Numbered from the stretch's first letter, positions 34,607-44,411 are shown. The stretch is 47,393 nt of DNA from Acidobacteriota bacterium (GCA_025350695.1 JANXXI010000017.1:1-47393), one strand, 5' to 3'. The notes: generated from the sequence alone by a model not told the origin. A program made the numbers and translations.

Positions 34607-36047
34607 AATTGTCCTCCTTTATAACCAATGAGGCCAGCAACGCAGTAGACATCGTTACCGCCGTGCCGATCAGCACATACCAGGTGAAGGCGATTTTGGT
34701 ATTCCCGTAAATATACAGCATCAGCACCAGTCCACACAGCATGCCCACCATGGCCGCCTTCTCTCCCACTCTGGTCGTTAGCCTGCCTAGCAGGAACACA
34801 CCAAGTAACGACCCGTAAACGATGGAGGCGATCGACAGCCCACTTTCAAGGACAGATTTTACATTTTGCGCAACCAATGCGATGGCGAATAGTACACCTC
34901 CCCAGGCAACCGTCGTCCAACGGGCCAACTGAACGTACTGTTCTTCGGTGCGGACTTTCTTCGAGTAGGGCTTGAAGAAATCCATGATCGTGGTGGAAGC
35001 CAGGGCATTCAGCGCCGCACTCAAGTTGGACATAGCGGCGGCAAGGATGGCAGCCATGATCAACCCGGCAATTGGCGTTGGCAGTGAAGTCCAAATAAAC
35101 TGCGGATAGACTCGGTCCAGCTTCGCCGGAACGGCTAAATGGTTGTCCTGATAATAGACCCAAAGGATGATGCCGATCGTGAGAAACAGCGTGAACTGGA
35201 ACAGGATCACAAACCAACTGGCGAACAGCGCCTTGCGGCTATCGCTTTCTGAGCCCGCCGCCAACAGGCGCTGCACCATCAACTGTTCCGTACCGTGGCT
35301 GGCGGTAGTAAGGAAGGCTCCCCCCAATATCCCGGCCCAAAAACTGTAAGGCCTGGCAAAAAACTCCGGAGTAAGTTCAAACCGGAAATCAAAGATCTGC
35401 AATTTATTTGCCGCCGACGCTGCTTCCCAAACATGGGCGAATCCACCGGGTATGTGATTCAGGATGACGAACAAACTGATAATCGCGCCAGCCACGTAGA
35501 GGAACATCTGCACCACGTCGGTCCAGATTACGGCCGTCATTCCCCCTTCGAATGTGTAAAAAAGTGTTAAACAAACGATGAGGATGATCGACGGAATTTC
35601 CCCGGTTCCCAAAATGATGGTGATGACGATGGAGATCGCGAAAACGCGGACGCCCTCCGCCATGGCTCGTAAGACAAGAAAGCTGCCGGCCGTAAGTTTA
35701 CGAATGTTATGGCCAAAGCGCCGTTGCATCAATTCGTAAGCAGTGAACATTTCACCCTTGAAGTAGAGCGGAAGGAATAAAGTGCTGATAACGATGCGGG
35801 CAATTAGGTAACCGAAGACAACTTGTAAAAAGCCTAAATTCCCTGCAAAAGCGATCCCTGGCGTCCCAATCACGGTAAGCGTGCTGGTTTCCGCGGAAAC
35901 GATCGAGAAGGCAATAGCCCACCAGGGCGTATCGCGGCCGCCCAGGAAGTAGTCTTTCAGTGTCTTCTGTGAGCCCCGGAATTGGGCTCCAAACCAGGTA
36001 ATTCCTACAAGATAGGCGGCTAAAACGGCAAGGTCAAAAGTTCGCAT
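34593..36047 (-). CDS. Sodium:solute symporter (SSS family)
   Basis: 484 residues with about 13 hydrophobic segments. The N-terminus MRTFDLAVLAAYLVGITWFG and the motif SAETSTLTVIGTPGIAF belong to the SSS (SLC5-like) family, as do RRFGHNIRKLTAGSFLVLR and NLSAALNALASTTIMDFFKPY, the latter near the sodium site. It imports a solute, such as a sugar, amino acid or organic acid, driven by sodium. Substrate unknown. Its gene overlaps the APC permease by 14 nt and shares a 239-bp divergent region with the gene at 36287. Confidence 0.92.
   Translation of the reverse strand: MRTFDLAVLAAYLVGITWFGAQFRGSQKTLKDYFLGGRDTPWWAIAFSIVSAETSTLTVIGTPGIAFAGNLGFLQVVFGYLIARIVISTLFLPLYFKGEMFTAYELMQRRFGHNIRKLTAGSFLVLRAMAEGVRVFAISIVITIILGTGEIPSIILIVCLTLFYTFEGGMTAVIWTDVVQMFLYVAGAIISLFVILNHIPGGFAHVWEAASAANKLQIFDFRFELTPEFFARPYSFWAGILGGAFLTTASHGTEQLMVQRLLAAGSESDSRKALFASWFVILFQFTLFLTIGIILWVYYQDNHLAVPAKLDRVYPQFIWTSLPTPIAGLIMAAILAAAMSNLSAALNALASTTIMDFFKPYSKKVRTEEQYVQLARWTTVAWGGVLFAIALVAQNVKSVLESGLSIASIVYGSLLGVFLLGRLTTRVGEKAAMVGMLCGLVLMLYIYGNTKIAFTWYVLIGTAVTMSTALLASLVIKEDNFVRT
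34613..34618 (-). promoter_or_regulatory. Strong ribosome-binding site for TTG start
   Basis: AGGAGG on the minus strand, 6 nt from TTG 34606. It lies within the last codons of the symporter gene and decides the permease start, since no ATG in frame is better placed. Confidence 0.75.
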
Positions 36048-36111
36048 TTTTAAGGACGTGGCGATTCTAGCACATGCCTAGAAACTTATCGAATTAGTTT
36101 TTCGATTATTT

Positions 36112-36194
36112 CGGGAACATCTTTCCCGTTTGCGGAATCAAATGGGCTAGGAGTATAGCGAGTTGCGGCGGTACAGAAATATCAGCTATACTCC
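36112..36194. promoter_or_regulatory. Inverted repeats in divergent intergenic region
   Basis: Two palindromes: CGGGAA-N5-TTCCCG (36112-36128) and GGAGTATAGC (36150-36159) with GCTATACTCC (36185-36194), a perfect 10-bp repeat around 25 nt. They lie between the symporter gene and the secreted helical protein gene and could be operators or leader hairpins. No clear promoter boxes were identified. Confidence 0.4.
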
Positions 36195-36286
36195 CCAATT
36201 GCACCTCTTGTCCGATCTTCGTGTGGATCGGCGAGGGCGCTAAAGTTAGCTGCAATACTGAAATAGAATGACGGGGGAGGCACGCG

Positions 36287-37546
36287 GTGCTGCTTAACAA
36301 ATCGAAGTTTTTGTCGGGAGTTGCGATAGGGCTGTTGCTGTGCGGGATAGGGGCTGCCCAGCAAGCGGCGGCGCCCCAATGGAAGGACCGCGCCGAATAT
36401 GACTTGGTTGAGGAAATCAAGAAGGCTACGGGCGAGAAAAAACTCGAGCTCTTGAATCAATGGAAACAAAAATACCCTGAAACAGATTTCAAGACCTCCC
36501 GGCTCGGGATGTACATTACCACCTATCAGCAGTTGAACAAGCCGAAGGAAATGTATCAGGCAAGCCAGGATTACAACGCAATCGACCCTAAAGATTTTCT
36601 CGTGACGACATTTTTGGTCCAGTTAGCGCTCGGGCAGAACGATACCGAGGGGGCCATTAAGGCTGCAAATCAACTGGAGGGGCTACTGGACGATCCCAAA
36701 ATCACCCCCGTGCAAAAGACCGGAGCCCAGACGCTCATCCGCAACACTCGATACGCGATCGTTAAAAGCAAGAAAAACCCCGCCGAGTTCGAACCATTCC
36801 TGCGGGAGGGACTGGAGAAGGACCCGTCACTGGCGGCCTATTCCTACGACTTGGGTACACTCATCATTACCAAGAAAAATCCGGGCCTTTACCCGGAAGC
36901 TTTCTGGCAGTTCGCCAGGGCTGCGGGCGTAACAGGCCCAAACGCCCTGCCGGCAGCAAGTCAAAAGGCTGCGCTCGATTATCTCACCAGAATTTACACG
37001 GGATACAAGGGCTCGAAGAAAGGCCTCGACAAGCTAATGACTGACGCCCTTGCCAGCACATTCGCCCCCAAGGACTTTGCGATTAAGACGGACCAGCAGG
37101 AAATCGCCGAACAGGAAGAAGAGTTGAAGAAGACAAACCCGCAGCTCGCCTTGTGGATTGCCGTGAAAAAAGCCTTAATCGACACCGGCGGCGAAGAATA
37201 CTTCAACGCCTCAGTGAAGGACGCAGCCGTGCCACCCATGAAGGGTAAGGTTCTCTCCATGAAACCGGCTACCAAACCGAAGGAAATCGTGGTCGCCGTT
37301 GCTGACGATACAACGCCTGAAATTACGATTGTCATCGCTGATGGTGGATCGCTGCCAGGGACGGCCGAACCGGGCACCGAAATCGAATTCGAGGCCGTCG
37401 CAAAGGCCTTTACTAAGGTTCCGTTCATGATGACGGTTGAAGTGGAGCCCAGCAAGATCAAGGGCTGGCCCACCCCCATCCCAGCAGCCGGCGCGCCAAA
37501 GAAAGCTGCTCCTGCCGTGAAAAAGACCGTTCCGAAAAAGAAGTAG
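36287..37546 (+). CDS. Secreted alpha-helical (TPR-like) protein
   Basis: 419 residues. Signal peptide MLLNKSKFLSGVAIGLLLCGIGAAQQ. The central part (about 45-300) is helical with TPR-like spacing (DTEGAIKAANQLEGLLDD, YDLGTLIITKKNPGLYPEA), followed by a region around 330-395 with beta-like strands (EITIVIADGGSLPGTAEPGT) and a Lys/Pro/Ala-rich tail ending KKTVPKKK. Start GTG 36287 with a strong GGGGGAGG 6 nt upstream. I have seen this arrangement as a conserved hypothetical in Acidobacteria; no function is known. Its end converges on the DUF1080 gene with a shared hairpin terminator. Confidence 0.72.
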   Translation: MLLNKSKFLSGVAIGLLLCGIGAAQQAAAPQWKDRAEYDLVEEIKKATGEKKLELLNQWKQKYPETDFKTSRLGMYITTYQQLNKPKEMYQASQDYNAIDPKDFLVTTFLVQLALGQNDTEGAIKAANQLEGLLDDPKITPVQKTGAQTLIRNTRYAIVKSKKNPAEFEPFLREGLEKDPSLAAYSYDLGTLIITKKNPGLYPEAFWQFARAAGVTGPNALPAASQKAALDYLTRIYTGYKGSKKGLDKLMTDALASTFAPKDFAIKTDQQEIAEQEEELKKTNPQLALWIAVKKALIDTGGEEYFNASVKDAAVPPMKGKVLSMKPATKPKEIVVAVADDTTPEITIVIADGGSLPGTAEPGTEIEFEAVAKAFTKVPFMMTVEVEPSKIKGWPTPIPAAGAPKKAAPAVKKTVPKKK

Positions 37547-37567
37547 TTGTTAAACCTTCCAAACGCA

Positions 37568-37602
37568 AAATGGCGGCAAGCTCGAGGGCTCAGCCGCCAT
37601 TT
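37568..37602. terminator. Bidirectional hairpin between convergent genes
   Basis: A perfect 10-bp stem (AAATGGCGGC 37568-37577, GCCGCCATTT 37593-37602) with a 15-nt loop, in the 70-bp gap between the genes ending at 37546 and 37617. It is flanked by A-rich and T-containing ends, so it can serve both strands. Confidence 0.65.
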
Positions 37603-37616
37603 CCCGTTCAGTACCT

Positions 37617-38228
37617 CTATTTCTTGAGTTCTCTAATTCGCACGTCCTTAAACTCAACAGTGATCCCCGGTCCGCTATGCACTTGAAAAGCGATAAACCC
37701 AGTCTCCTCAATCCCCCGCTCCGGTTCTTCATAGTCAACCGTCCTGATTCCGTTAAGTTCGATGGTGATGTGCTTCCCGTTCGCCGTCACCACATATTCA
37801 TTCCAGCCGCTTTCGTCTAGGCCCGCCAGTTGACCTTCCTTGGGCGAAGCCAGTATCTTCTTGCGGCGCGACTCATCGTACAAGCAGCCCCAGTACGTTT
37901 GTCCCATATCGGCTTGATAGCCAGAAACCTCGTGCGAGTCGGGAACAGGCTTGCTGCGAAACTGGATCCCACTGTTTCCCGCCCCGTCCTTCAACCGAAA
38001 CTTTGCCTTCAGAATGAAATCGCCATAGTTTCGTCGGGTGCGCAGAAAATCGTTATACTTCAGTCCGGTATGGGTTCCCTTCAGGACACCTCTTTCAAAG
38101 GTCCAAATGCCAGGTGTGTCGACGATGAAGTCTTTCGACAATGGGTTTCCCCGCAACAGTGGGCGAAAACCCAGCTCCGTAGCTGAAGCAGTCAAGGCAA
38201 GAAGAATCAGAAATGGAAGAATAAGCAT
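37617..38228 (-). CDS. DUF1080 (3-keto-disaccharide hydrolase-like) secreted protein
   Basis: 203 residues from ATG 38228. The longest frame opens at 38402 within the divergent LolD gene, but 38228 begins a good signal peptide (MLILPFLILLALTASATE). The mature part is a concanavalin/LamG-like DUF1080 domain: WTFERGVLKGTH, YGDFILKAKFRLKDGAGNSG, WNEYVVTANGKHITIELNG and GIEETGFIAFQVHSG. Some DUF1080 proteins cleave 3-keto-glycosides, others bind or have unknown roles. Together with the Gfo/Idh/MocA enzyme at 11084-12124 it hints at keto-sugar metabolism, but the genes are 25 kb apart. Confidence 0.85.
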   Translation of the reverse strand: MLILPFLILLALTASATELGFRPLLRGNPLSKDFIVDTPGIWTFERGVLKGTHTGLKYNDFLRTRRNYGDFILKAKFRLKDGAGNSGIQFRSKPVPDSHEVSGYQADMGQTYWGCLYDESRRKKILASPKEGQLAGLDESGWNEYVVTANGKHITIELNGIRTVDYEEPERGIEETGFIAFQVHSGPGITVEFKDVRIRELKK

Positions 38229-38325
38229 CAGAGAAATAGTAGCAAGGTAGTAGAGCTGTGGACCCGTGGGGTTTCGGAATGGACCCTTTGGCCTATAGAT
38301 TGAGACTGTTTTGGGAGCCACTCTA

Positions 38326-39150
38326 ATGCTATCTCCTAGGGAGCAACTTGGGGAAGTGCATGTTAGCCTAAGAAGTAACGTGAGTGAAACAGTTATCCGC
38401 ACCGTCGGATTGTCTAAACGGTATCAATCGGGAGGAACTGTTTTAACCGTCTTTGACGATGTGAACCTTGAAGTTCGTCAAGGGGAGCGGTTGGCGTTGG
38501 TTGGAGAGTCGGGCGCCGGTAAGTCAACACTGTTGCACCTGTTGAGTGGTCTCGACAGGCCGACTGAGGGCAAGATATACTTTGGACAGAGCCCCAGCGA
38601 AAGCCCAGAGAGAGAGATCACGGCGATGAGTGAAGACGAGCTTGCCGGATTTCGCAATCGTGAGATCGGATTTGTTTGGCAGATTCATTATTTGCTGCCC
38701 GAGTTCACGGCGCTTGAAAACGTAATGATGCCCCTGTTACTGAGGCAGGGCGGACCAGGGACGGTCACGAGAGAGGAAGCAGAGTCACTTGGACGAAGCA
38801 GATTACAGGAAGTCGGTCTTGAGGCGCGCGGTCATCACCGCTCTGGAGAACTGTCCGGCGGTGAACAGCAACGTGTTGTGCTCGCCCGTGCTTTGGTCAC
38901 CAATCCAAGATTGCTATTTGCCGACGAGCCTACCGGTAACCTGGACGAAAGGACGGGCCAGATGATCACCCGCCTGCTTTCCGACTTACATTTGGCTCAC
39001 AACTTAACCTCGATCTACGTTACTCATAATCCTCGTTTTGCCGCCCAGTGCGATCGTGTGGTCCGCATGGAAGCCGGTCGTTTGCAACCTGAATTCATTG
39101 TCCCTGGCAACCACGGCCAGGGTACATCCATGGAGGCTGGCCTAACGTAA
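38326..39150 (+). CDS. lolD: LolD-like ABC transporter ATPase
   Basis: 274 residues. It has all ABC ATPase motifs: Walker A GESGAGKST, Q-loop FVWQIHYLLPEFTALENVMM (the LolD/MacB-type sequence), signature LSGGEQQRVVLARAL, Walker B LLFADEPTGNLD and the His of YVTHN. LolD powers lipoprotein release by LolCE at the inner membrane. The best start is ATG 38326 with GGGAG 8 nt upstream; TTG 38311 overlaps that site and GTG 38380 is a shorter option. The C-terminal 30 residues beyond the H-loop are not family-like. No LolC/LolE permease is adjacent, so the partner must be elsewhere. The next gene, clpC, starts 17 nt later. A possible -10 TATAGA is at 38294-38299. Confidence 0.88.
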   Translation: MLSPREQLGEVHVSLRSNVSETVIRTVGLSKRYQSGGTVLTVFDDVNLEVRQGERLALVGESGAGKSTLLHLLSGLDRPTEGKIYFGQSPSESPEREITAMSEDELAGFRNREIGFVWQIHYLLPEFTALENVMMPLLLRQGGPGTVTREEAESLGRSRLQEVGLEARGHHRSGELSGGEQQRVVLARALVTNPRLLFADEPTGNLDERTGQMITRLLSDLHLAHNLTSIYVTHNPRFAAQCDRVVRMEAGRLQPEFIVPGNHGQGTSMEAGLT

Positions 39151-39167
39151 GTTGGCCACGAATCATT

Positions 39168-41651
39168 ATGTTCGAGCGATACACAGAAAAAGCAAGACGC
39201 GTCATTTTCTTCGCCAGATATGAGGCCTCGCAGTTTGGAAGCCCCTACATTGAAACCGAGCATTTGCTTCTTGGGTTGTTGCGGGAAGACAAAGCTTTGG
39301 CCAACCGCTTCTTGCGGTCGCACGCCGCCATTGAATCGATTCGCAAGCAGATCGAATCGCACACCACGATTCGAGAAAAAGTTTCCACCTCAGTAGACCT
39401 GCCGCTCTCGCACGAGTGCAAGCGCGTTCTAGCCTATGGCGCTGAAGAGGCTGAACGGTTGAACCACAAGCACATTGGCACCGAGCACTTGTTGCTTGGT
39501 TTGCTCCGCGAGGAAAAATGTTTTGCCGCTGAAATTCTGCACGAGCGCAGCCTGCGGTTAAGCACGGTGCGCGACGAGATCGCCCGCTCCAGTTCGGAAA
39601 AGGTATCCTCTAACCGTCCCAAGGAAAGTTCCCTGCTCAGCGAGTTCAGCCGCGACCTGACCCAGTGCGCGATCGACGGCACGCTTGATCCGCTAATTGG
39701 CCGCGACTACGAAACCGAACGAGTCATCCAAATCCTTTGCCGCCGCACCAAGAACAACCCGGTGTTGATCGGCGAACCTGGCGTGGGCAAGACGGCCATC
39801 GTCGAAGGGCTGGCCCAACATATTGCCGATGGCGACGTACCTAGTTTCCTCGCCGACAAGCGCATCCTGGCTCTCGATCTTTCCTTGATTGTCGCCGGTA
39901 CAAAGTACCGCGGCCAATTTGAAGAACGCTTGAAGACCATTATGAAAGAGCTGATGGAAAATCAAAACGCCATCATCTTCATCGACGAGTTGCATACCTT
40001 GGTTGGAGCAGGCTCGGCGGAAGGTTCTCTGGATGCCGCCAATATCCTGAAGCCGGCATTAAGCCGCGGAGAAATTCAATGCATCGGGGCAACCACTCCA
40101 GCGGAATTCCGCAAGTCCATTGAAAAAGACCGTTCCCTCGAACGCCGCTTCCAGGCCGTGAAGGTTCCGCCGCCAAATGAAAAAGACGCGATCAAAATCA
40201 TGTATGGCATCAAGGAGCGTTACGAGAAATTCCACGCCGTAGCCTACATGGACGACGCCATTGAAAGCTCGGTTTATACTTCCAGCCGCTTTATCCCGGA
40301 TCGTTTCCTGCCCGACAAGGCTATCGATCTGATCGACGAAGCCGGCGCGCGGGTCAAACTTCGCCAGACCACGCTGCCTTCGGAAGTCGCCGACATTCAG
40401 AAGCGGATTAAGTTCATTGTCCATCGCATGGAAAACGCCATCGCCAATCATGAATTTGAAAAGGCGCGTTTCTATTCCGATGAAGAACGCAAGGAGCGCG
40501 AAAACTTGCGCTTGCTGCGAGACAAATACAACCTTGACGACACCTCCACCGGCATCGTCACAAAGGATGACATTGAAGAGGTAGTGGCCCGCTGGACTGG
40601 CGTGCCCATGACGGCCATCAAGGAAGAGGAAGTCAAAAAGCTCCTGCGTATTGAAGAAGAACTTCACAAGCGCATCATTAGCCAGGATAAGGCCATCAAC
40701 GCTCTATCCCGCGCTATCCGCCGCAGCAGAGCGGGCCTCAAATCGCCCAAGCGCCCGTCAGGCTCGTTCCTGTTCCTGGGCCCCACCGGCGTCGGCAAAA
40801 CCGAAGTGGCTCGCGCTCTTGCCGAATTCCTCTTCGGCAGCGAAAAGTCTCTTATCCGCTTCGATATGTCGGAGTACATGGAGAAGCACTCGGTCTCGAA
40901 GTTGATCGGTTCGCCTCCCGGCTATGTCGGCTACGAAGAGGGCGGCCAGTTGACCGAACGCGTGAAGCGCTCGCCCTATTCCATTATCCTGCTCGACGAA
41001 ATCGAAAAGGCGCATCCCGATATTTACAACATCCTCTTGCAGGTGTTTGAAGACGGCCAGTTAACCGACGGTTTGGGCAACACCGTCGACTTCAAGAACA
41101 CGATCATCATCATGACGTCGAACTTAGGCGCCCGATTCCTCGACAAGAAGTCGCAGCTCGGCTTCCAGGGGCCGGCCTCCTCGGGTATGGGTCCCAAGCT
41201 GGAAGATCAGGTAATGGGCGAAGTAAAACGCGCTTTCAATCCGGAATTCCTGAACCGCTTGGATGAGATCATTCTGTTCACAGCCTTGAACGATGACGAC
41301 CTGATCAAGATCATTGAACTGTTGGTGATCCAGGTCAACGTGAATCTTGCTGAAAAGCAGATCAAGATCTACCTTACGCCGGAAGCCTCGAAGTACATCC
41401 TCGAAAAAACTTGTGGCGATCGAAGCTACGGCGCCCGGCCGTTGCGCAGAGCATTGCAGAAATACATAGAAGATCCCCTGTCGGAGTTGTTGATCCAGGG
41501 CAACCTGGCGCGCCCCGGCGAGTTCGAGATTTTCCTCAGCGACACGGGCATCTACTGCCGTCAATTACACAAGGAAGAGGAAGAAGGAGCGGTTGTCGGC
41601 GCTGGGGGAGCAGCGGTTGCAGTCGAACCGATGACCCTATTCTCCTTCTAG
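39168..41651 (+). CDS. clpC: ClpC-type AAA+ ATPase (Clp protease regulatory subunit)
   Basis: 827 residues. Two N-terminal Clp repeats ([33 protein letters not shown] and [13 protein letters not shown]), D1 with Walker [10 protein letters not shown] near 202, a short UVR-like middle domain (about 420-450, [19 protein letters not shown]) rather than the long ClpB coiled coil, and D2 with GPTGVGKTE near 540. The SQLGFQG loop near 665 has the LGF tripeptide used to dock ClpP, so this is a protease partner and not ClpB. It unfolds proteins for ClpP in the cytoplasm. No clpP is in the window. Its ATG is 17 nt after the LolD stop without a clear ribosome-binding site, so translation may depend on the upstream gene. 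The end is Ala/Val/Gly-rich. Confidence 0.92.
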   Translation: MFERYTEKARRVIFFARYEASQFGSPYIETEHLLLGLLREDKALANRFLRSHAAIESIRKQIESHTTIREKVSTSVDLPLSHECKRVLAYGAEEAERLNHKHIGTEHLLLGLLREEKCFAAEILHERSLRLSTVRDEIARSSSEKVSSNRPKESSLLSEFSRDLTQCAIDGTLDPLIGRDYETERVIQILCRRTKNNPVLIGEPGVGKTAIVEGLAQHIADGDVPSFLADKRILALDLSLIVAGTKYRGQFEERLKTIMKELMENQNAIIFIDELHTLVGAGSAEGSLDAANILKPALSRGEIQCIGATTPAEFRKSIEKDRSLERRFQAVKVPPPNEKDAIKIMYGIKERYEKFHAVAYMDDAIESSVYTSSRFIPDRFLPDKAIDLIDEAGARVKLRQTTLPSEVADIQKRIKFIVHRMENAIANHEFEKARFYSDEERKERENLRLLRDKYNLDDTSTGIVTKDDIEEVVARWTGVPMTAIKEEEVKKLLRIEEELHKRIISQDKAINALSRAIRRSRAGLKSPKRPSGSFLFLGPTGVGKTEVARALAEFLFGSEKSLIRFDMSEYMEKHSVSKLIGSPPGYVGYEEGGQLTERVKRSPYSIILLDEIEKAHPDIYNILLQVFEDGQLTDGLGNTVDFKNTIIIMTSNLGARFLDKKSQLGFQGPASSGMGPKLEDQVMGEVKRAFNPEFLNRLDEIILFTALNDDDLIKIIELLVIQVNVNLAEKQIKIYLTPEASKYILEKTCGDRSYGARPLRRALQKYIEDPLSELLIQGNLARPGEFEIFLSDTGIYCRQLHKEEEEGAVVGAGGAAVAVEPMTLFSF

Positions 41652-41683
41652 TTTGCTGATCAGAATAGTCAAGGACGCCCTGC

Positions 41684-41970
41684 TCAGGTGTTGGGGAGAT
41701 CACGAAGTTCAACGATTTCCCCTCCCAATTCGATTTTCAAATCCAGTTCCATGTAAGCGGTTCCGGCAATCGGGTTGCTGTAGTACGCGGCTATCGGCTT
41801 GAAGCCAAGCGCCCCATACAAGGCCTGTGCCGCGATCATAATGTCCAAAGTGTCCAAACGCATCAAACGATAGCCAGCCCCATATCAGCGTTAATCGATG
41901 CCGCATATTCGCGAAACATAGCAACCACGGTTTCGCGATCATCGGGCCAAGCCGCCTCAACAATTCTCAT
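41684..41970 (-). pseudogene. GNAT acetyltransferase with internal deletion
   Basis: From ATG 41970 the frame reads MRIVEAAWPDDRETVVAMFR, then [15 protein letters not shown] and a stop at 41863-41865. A second frame picks up as [12 protein letters not shown] and continues to [20 protein letters not shown] and a stop at 41684. Together they are the first and last parts of a GNAT N-acetyltransferase, but the middle (about 75 residues, with the acetyl-CoA-binding Q/RxxGxG loop) is missing and the junction is out of frame. The gene is therefore dead. The remnant lies between clpC and lon. Confidence 0.75.
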
Positions 41971-41997
41971 ATCCAAATTCCATCATGAAAATAAAGC

Positions 41998-42024
41998 GGC
42001 CCGCAACACTGAGTGCCGCGGGCC
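41998..42024 (-). terminator. Intrinsic terminator of lon
   Basis: Stem GGCCCGC (41998-42004) with GCGGGCC (42018-42024), 13-nt loop. On the minus strand, after the lon stop at 42057, the hairpin is followed by GCTTTATTTTCATG, a reasonable T-tract. Confidence 0.65.
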
Positions 42025-42056
42025 AGATTACACAGGAGGAGAAAACTCTTACATTC

Positions 42057-44411
42057 TTACGCGACCATCTCAAACTTCTCAGCTACCGCCGGAAGCATTT
42101 CCGCCAGCACATCCTCAACTCGATCCGCGAAGATGAACGTCATCTCCTTGCGAATATAGTCAGGAATTTCCTTCGTATCGTTTTCATTGGCGCGAGGAAG
42201 AATCACACGCTTGATCCCCGTCCGCCGCGCCGCCAACACTTTTTCCTTCACGCCGCCAATAGGCAGCACCAAACCAGTCAGCGTAATTTCGCCGGTCATC
42301 GCCGTGTCCCTGCGGGCAGCCTGTTTCGTATAAGCGCTAGCTAGGGCCGTGGCCATTGTCACGCCGGCGGAAGGGCCGTCCTTCGGCACCGCGCCAGCCG
42401 GGACGTGCACATGCAATCCGTATTCTTTGAACATCGAAGCAGGAATGCCCAGGTTGTCGGAATGCGCCCAAATGTAACTTTGCGCGGCGCGCGCCGATTC
42501 CTGCATCACTTCGCCCAACTGGCCAGTGATGGTGAGCCCTTTGCCACCGGGCTGTAACGACGCTTCAATGTAAAGCACCTCGCCACCGGTCTCAGTCCAG
42601 GCCAAACCAGTTGCCACGCCGGGAGGCAGATCCTTGCGCATCTTTTCTTGCGACACTTGCTCTGGGCCCAGTAGATCGTAAAGATGTTCCGGCTGAACCA
42701 CGAACAGTTCAGTCCTGCCTTCAACAAACTTCAAGGTTACTTTGCGCGCGACTTTTCCAATGGCCCGCTCCAGCCGGCGCAAACCAGCCTCGCGAGTGTA
42801 TCCCGAAATAATCTTCTTCAGCGCCTCATCCGTGAATTCAACTTGCTCGGCGTTCAGGCCGGTTTCATTCATTTGACGAGGAATCAGGAAGCGCTTGGAA
42901 ATCTCCACTTTTTCCTCTTCGCTGTATCCGGAGAGGCGAAGGATTTCCATCCGGTCCAGTAACGGACGCGGAATGGTATCCAGCGCATTGGCCGTTGTGA
43001 TGAACATTACCTTTGAAAGATCAAAGGCCAGGTCCATATAGTTATCGCGGAACGTCTTGTTCTGTTCCGGGTCAAGAACCTCAAGCAAAGCATGCGACGG
43101 GTCGCCACGATAGTCGCGGCCAACCTTGTCCACCTCATCGAGTAGGATCACCGGATTGTTAGAACCCGCGCGGCGGATCGCCTGCATCAATCGGCCAGCC
43201 ATTGCGCTAATATAGGTGCGGCGATGACCACGAAGCTCCGCCTCGTCATGCAAACCGCCCAGGCTCATCCTTTCAAACTTGCGGCCAAGGGTCTTGGCGA
43301 TCGATTGTCCCAGCGAAGTCTTGCCCACGCCGGGAGGCCCGACGAAACACAAAATCGGAGCCTTGGCATTTGGATTCATCTTGAGCACACTGAGGTGTTC
43401 CAATATGCGTTCCTTCACTTCACGAATTTCGTAATGGTCCTCGTCCAAAATCTTACGCGCTTCTACAATGTCCAGCTTGTTCTCAGTTGACGAAGTCCAC
43501 GGCAAGTCCAGCACGAACTCAAGCCAGCTGCGAGTAACATGGTGATCGGGCGAGGCGGCAGGCAACCTTTCCAGGCGACCTAACTCACGTTCCGCTTCTT
43601 TCCTCGCTTCTTCCGGCAGTTCGGCTTTTTCCAACCGTTCTCGAAGCATGTCGGAATCGGCCTTTTCAGGATTTTTTTCGCCCAATTCGTTTTGAATTGC
43701 CCGCAATTGCTGGCGCAGCATGTATTCGCGCTGCTCTTTGCCCATTTCTGAGCGCGCCTCATTTTGAATCTTGCTGCGCAACTCCAGCACTTCCACTTCG
43801 TGGGTCAGGTAGCCGTGCAGAATGCGCATCGCATCGGCGCGCGTCATCGCCTCAAGCAGCGCCTGCTCTTTCGGCAGGGATAGATTCATCATCGAAGACA
43901 TGAGGTAAGTCATGCGCAACGGATCGTCCGTCGTGGCCATCATCCGATTCAGGTCCGGAGCCATTTCCGGCTGCGCCAGCGAAAAAGCTTTCTGCGCCAG
44001 TTCCAGCAAGGCGCGGCCAAGCGCTTCCACCTCGGTGCCCATTTCTTCCGGGACGTTAAACGGCCGCACACGAGCGTCCAGGTAACCCGCCAGGTTTTCC
44101 TCCATCTTCGCCATGGCCACGCGCTCTGCGCCCATCACCAACACTTCCATCGAACCATCGGGGTTCATGGACATGCGGCGCACCACAGCCTTTACGCCAA
44201 CCCCGTACAGGGATTCCTGCGTGGGCGTGTCCTCAGAGGCATCACGCTGAGAGAAAACAACAATTTCTTTTCCTTCCTTGGCCAGCGCCGCTTCTATAGC
44301 AGACACAGTTTGCTTGCGGCCGATCGACAACGGCATCGCCAAGCCAGGAAACAGCACCGCGTTTTTGAGCGGCAGTACCGGCAAAGTGATCATTTTTTCG
44401 ACTTCGTTCAT
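42057..44411 (-). CDS. lon: ATP-dependent protease La (Lon)
   Basis: 784 residues, the usual length for bacterial LonA. An N-terminal LON substrate-binding domain (about 1-200, PVLPLKNAVLFPGLAMPLSI), a coiled-coil linker, an AAA+ module (Walker A GPPGVGKT near 358, Walker B VILLDEVDK), and the C-terminal Ser-Lys protease (Ser in PKDGPSAGVT near 679, Lys in GGVKEKVLAARR near 721). It degrades misfolded and regulatory proteins in the cytoplasm. GGGAG 8 nt before ATG 44411 is the ribosome-binding site. It follows clpB by 60 nt on the same strand, so the two likely share the clpB promoter; a terminator follows. Confidence 0.96.
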   Translation of the reverse strand: MNEVEKMITLPVLPLKNAVLFPGLAMPLSIGRKQTVSAIEAALAKEGKEIVVFSQRDASEDTPTQESLYGVGVKAVVRRMSMNPDGSMEVLVMGAERVAMAKMEENLAGYLDARVRPFNVPEEMGTEVEALGRALLELAQKAFSLAQPEMAPDLNRMMATTDDPLRMTYLMSSMMNLSLPKEQALLEAMTRADAMRILHGYLTHEVEVLELRSKIQNEARSEMGKEQREYMLRQQLRAIQNELGEKNPEKADSDMLRERLEKAELPEEARKEAERELGRLERLPAASPDHHVTRSWLEFVLDLPWTSSTENKLDIVEARKILDEDHYEIREVKERILEHLSVLKMNPNAKAPILCFVGPPGVGKTSLGQSIAKTLGRKFERMSLGGLHDEAELRGHRRTYISAMAGRLMQAIRRAGSNNPVILLDEVDKVGRDYRGDPSHALLEVLDPEQNKTFRDNYMDLAFDLSKVMFITTANALDTIPRPLLDRMEILRLSGYSEEEKVEISKRFLIPRQMNETGLNAEQVEFTDEALKKIISGYTREAGLRRLERAIGKVARKVTLKFVEGRTELFVVQPEHLYDLLGPEQVSQEKMRKDLPPGVATGLAWTETGGEVLYIEASLQPGGKGLTITGQLGEVMQESARAAQSYIWAHSDNLGIPASMFKEYGLHVHVPAGAVPKDGPSAGVTMATALASAYTKQAARRDTAMTGEITLTGLVLPIGGVKEKVLAARRTGIKRVILPRANENDTKEIPDYIRKEMTFIFADRVEDVLAEMLPAVAEKFEMVA

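Noticed and set aside
40059-40667. 202-codon antisense frame in clpC
   Set aside because: It is a shadow of the conserved ATPase frame, Phe/Val-rich from complementing Lys/Asp codons.
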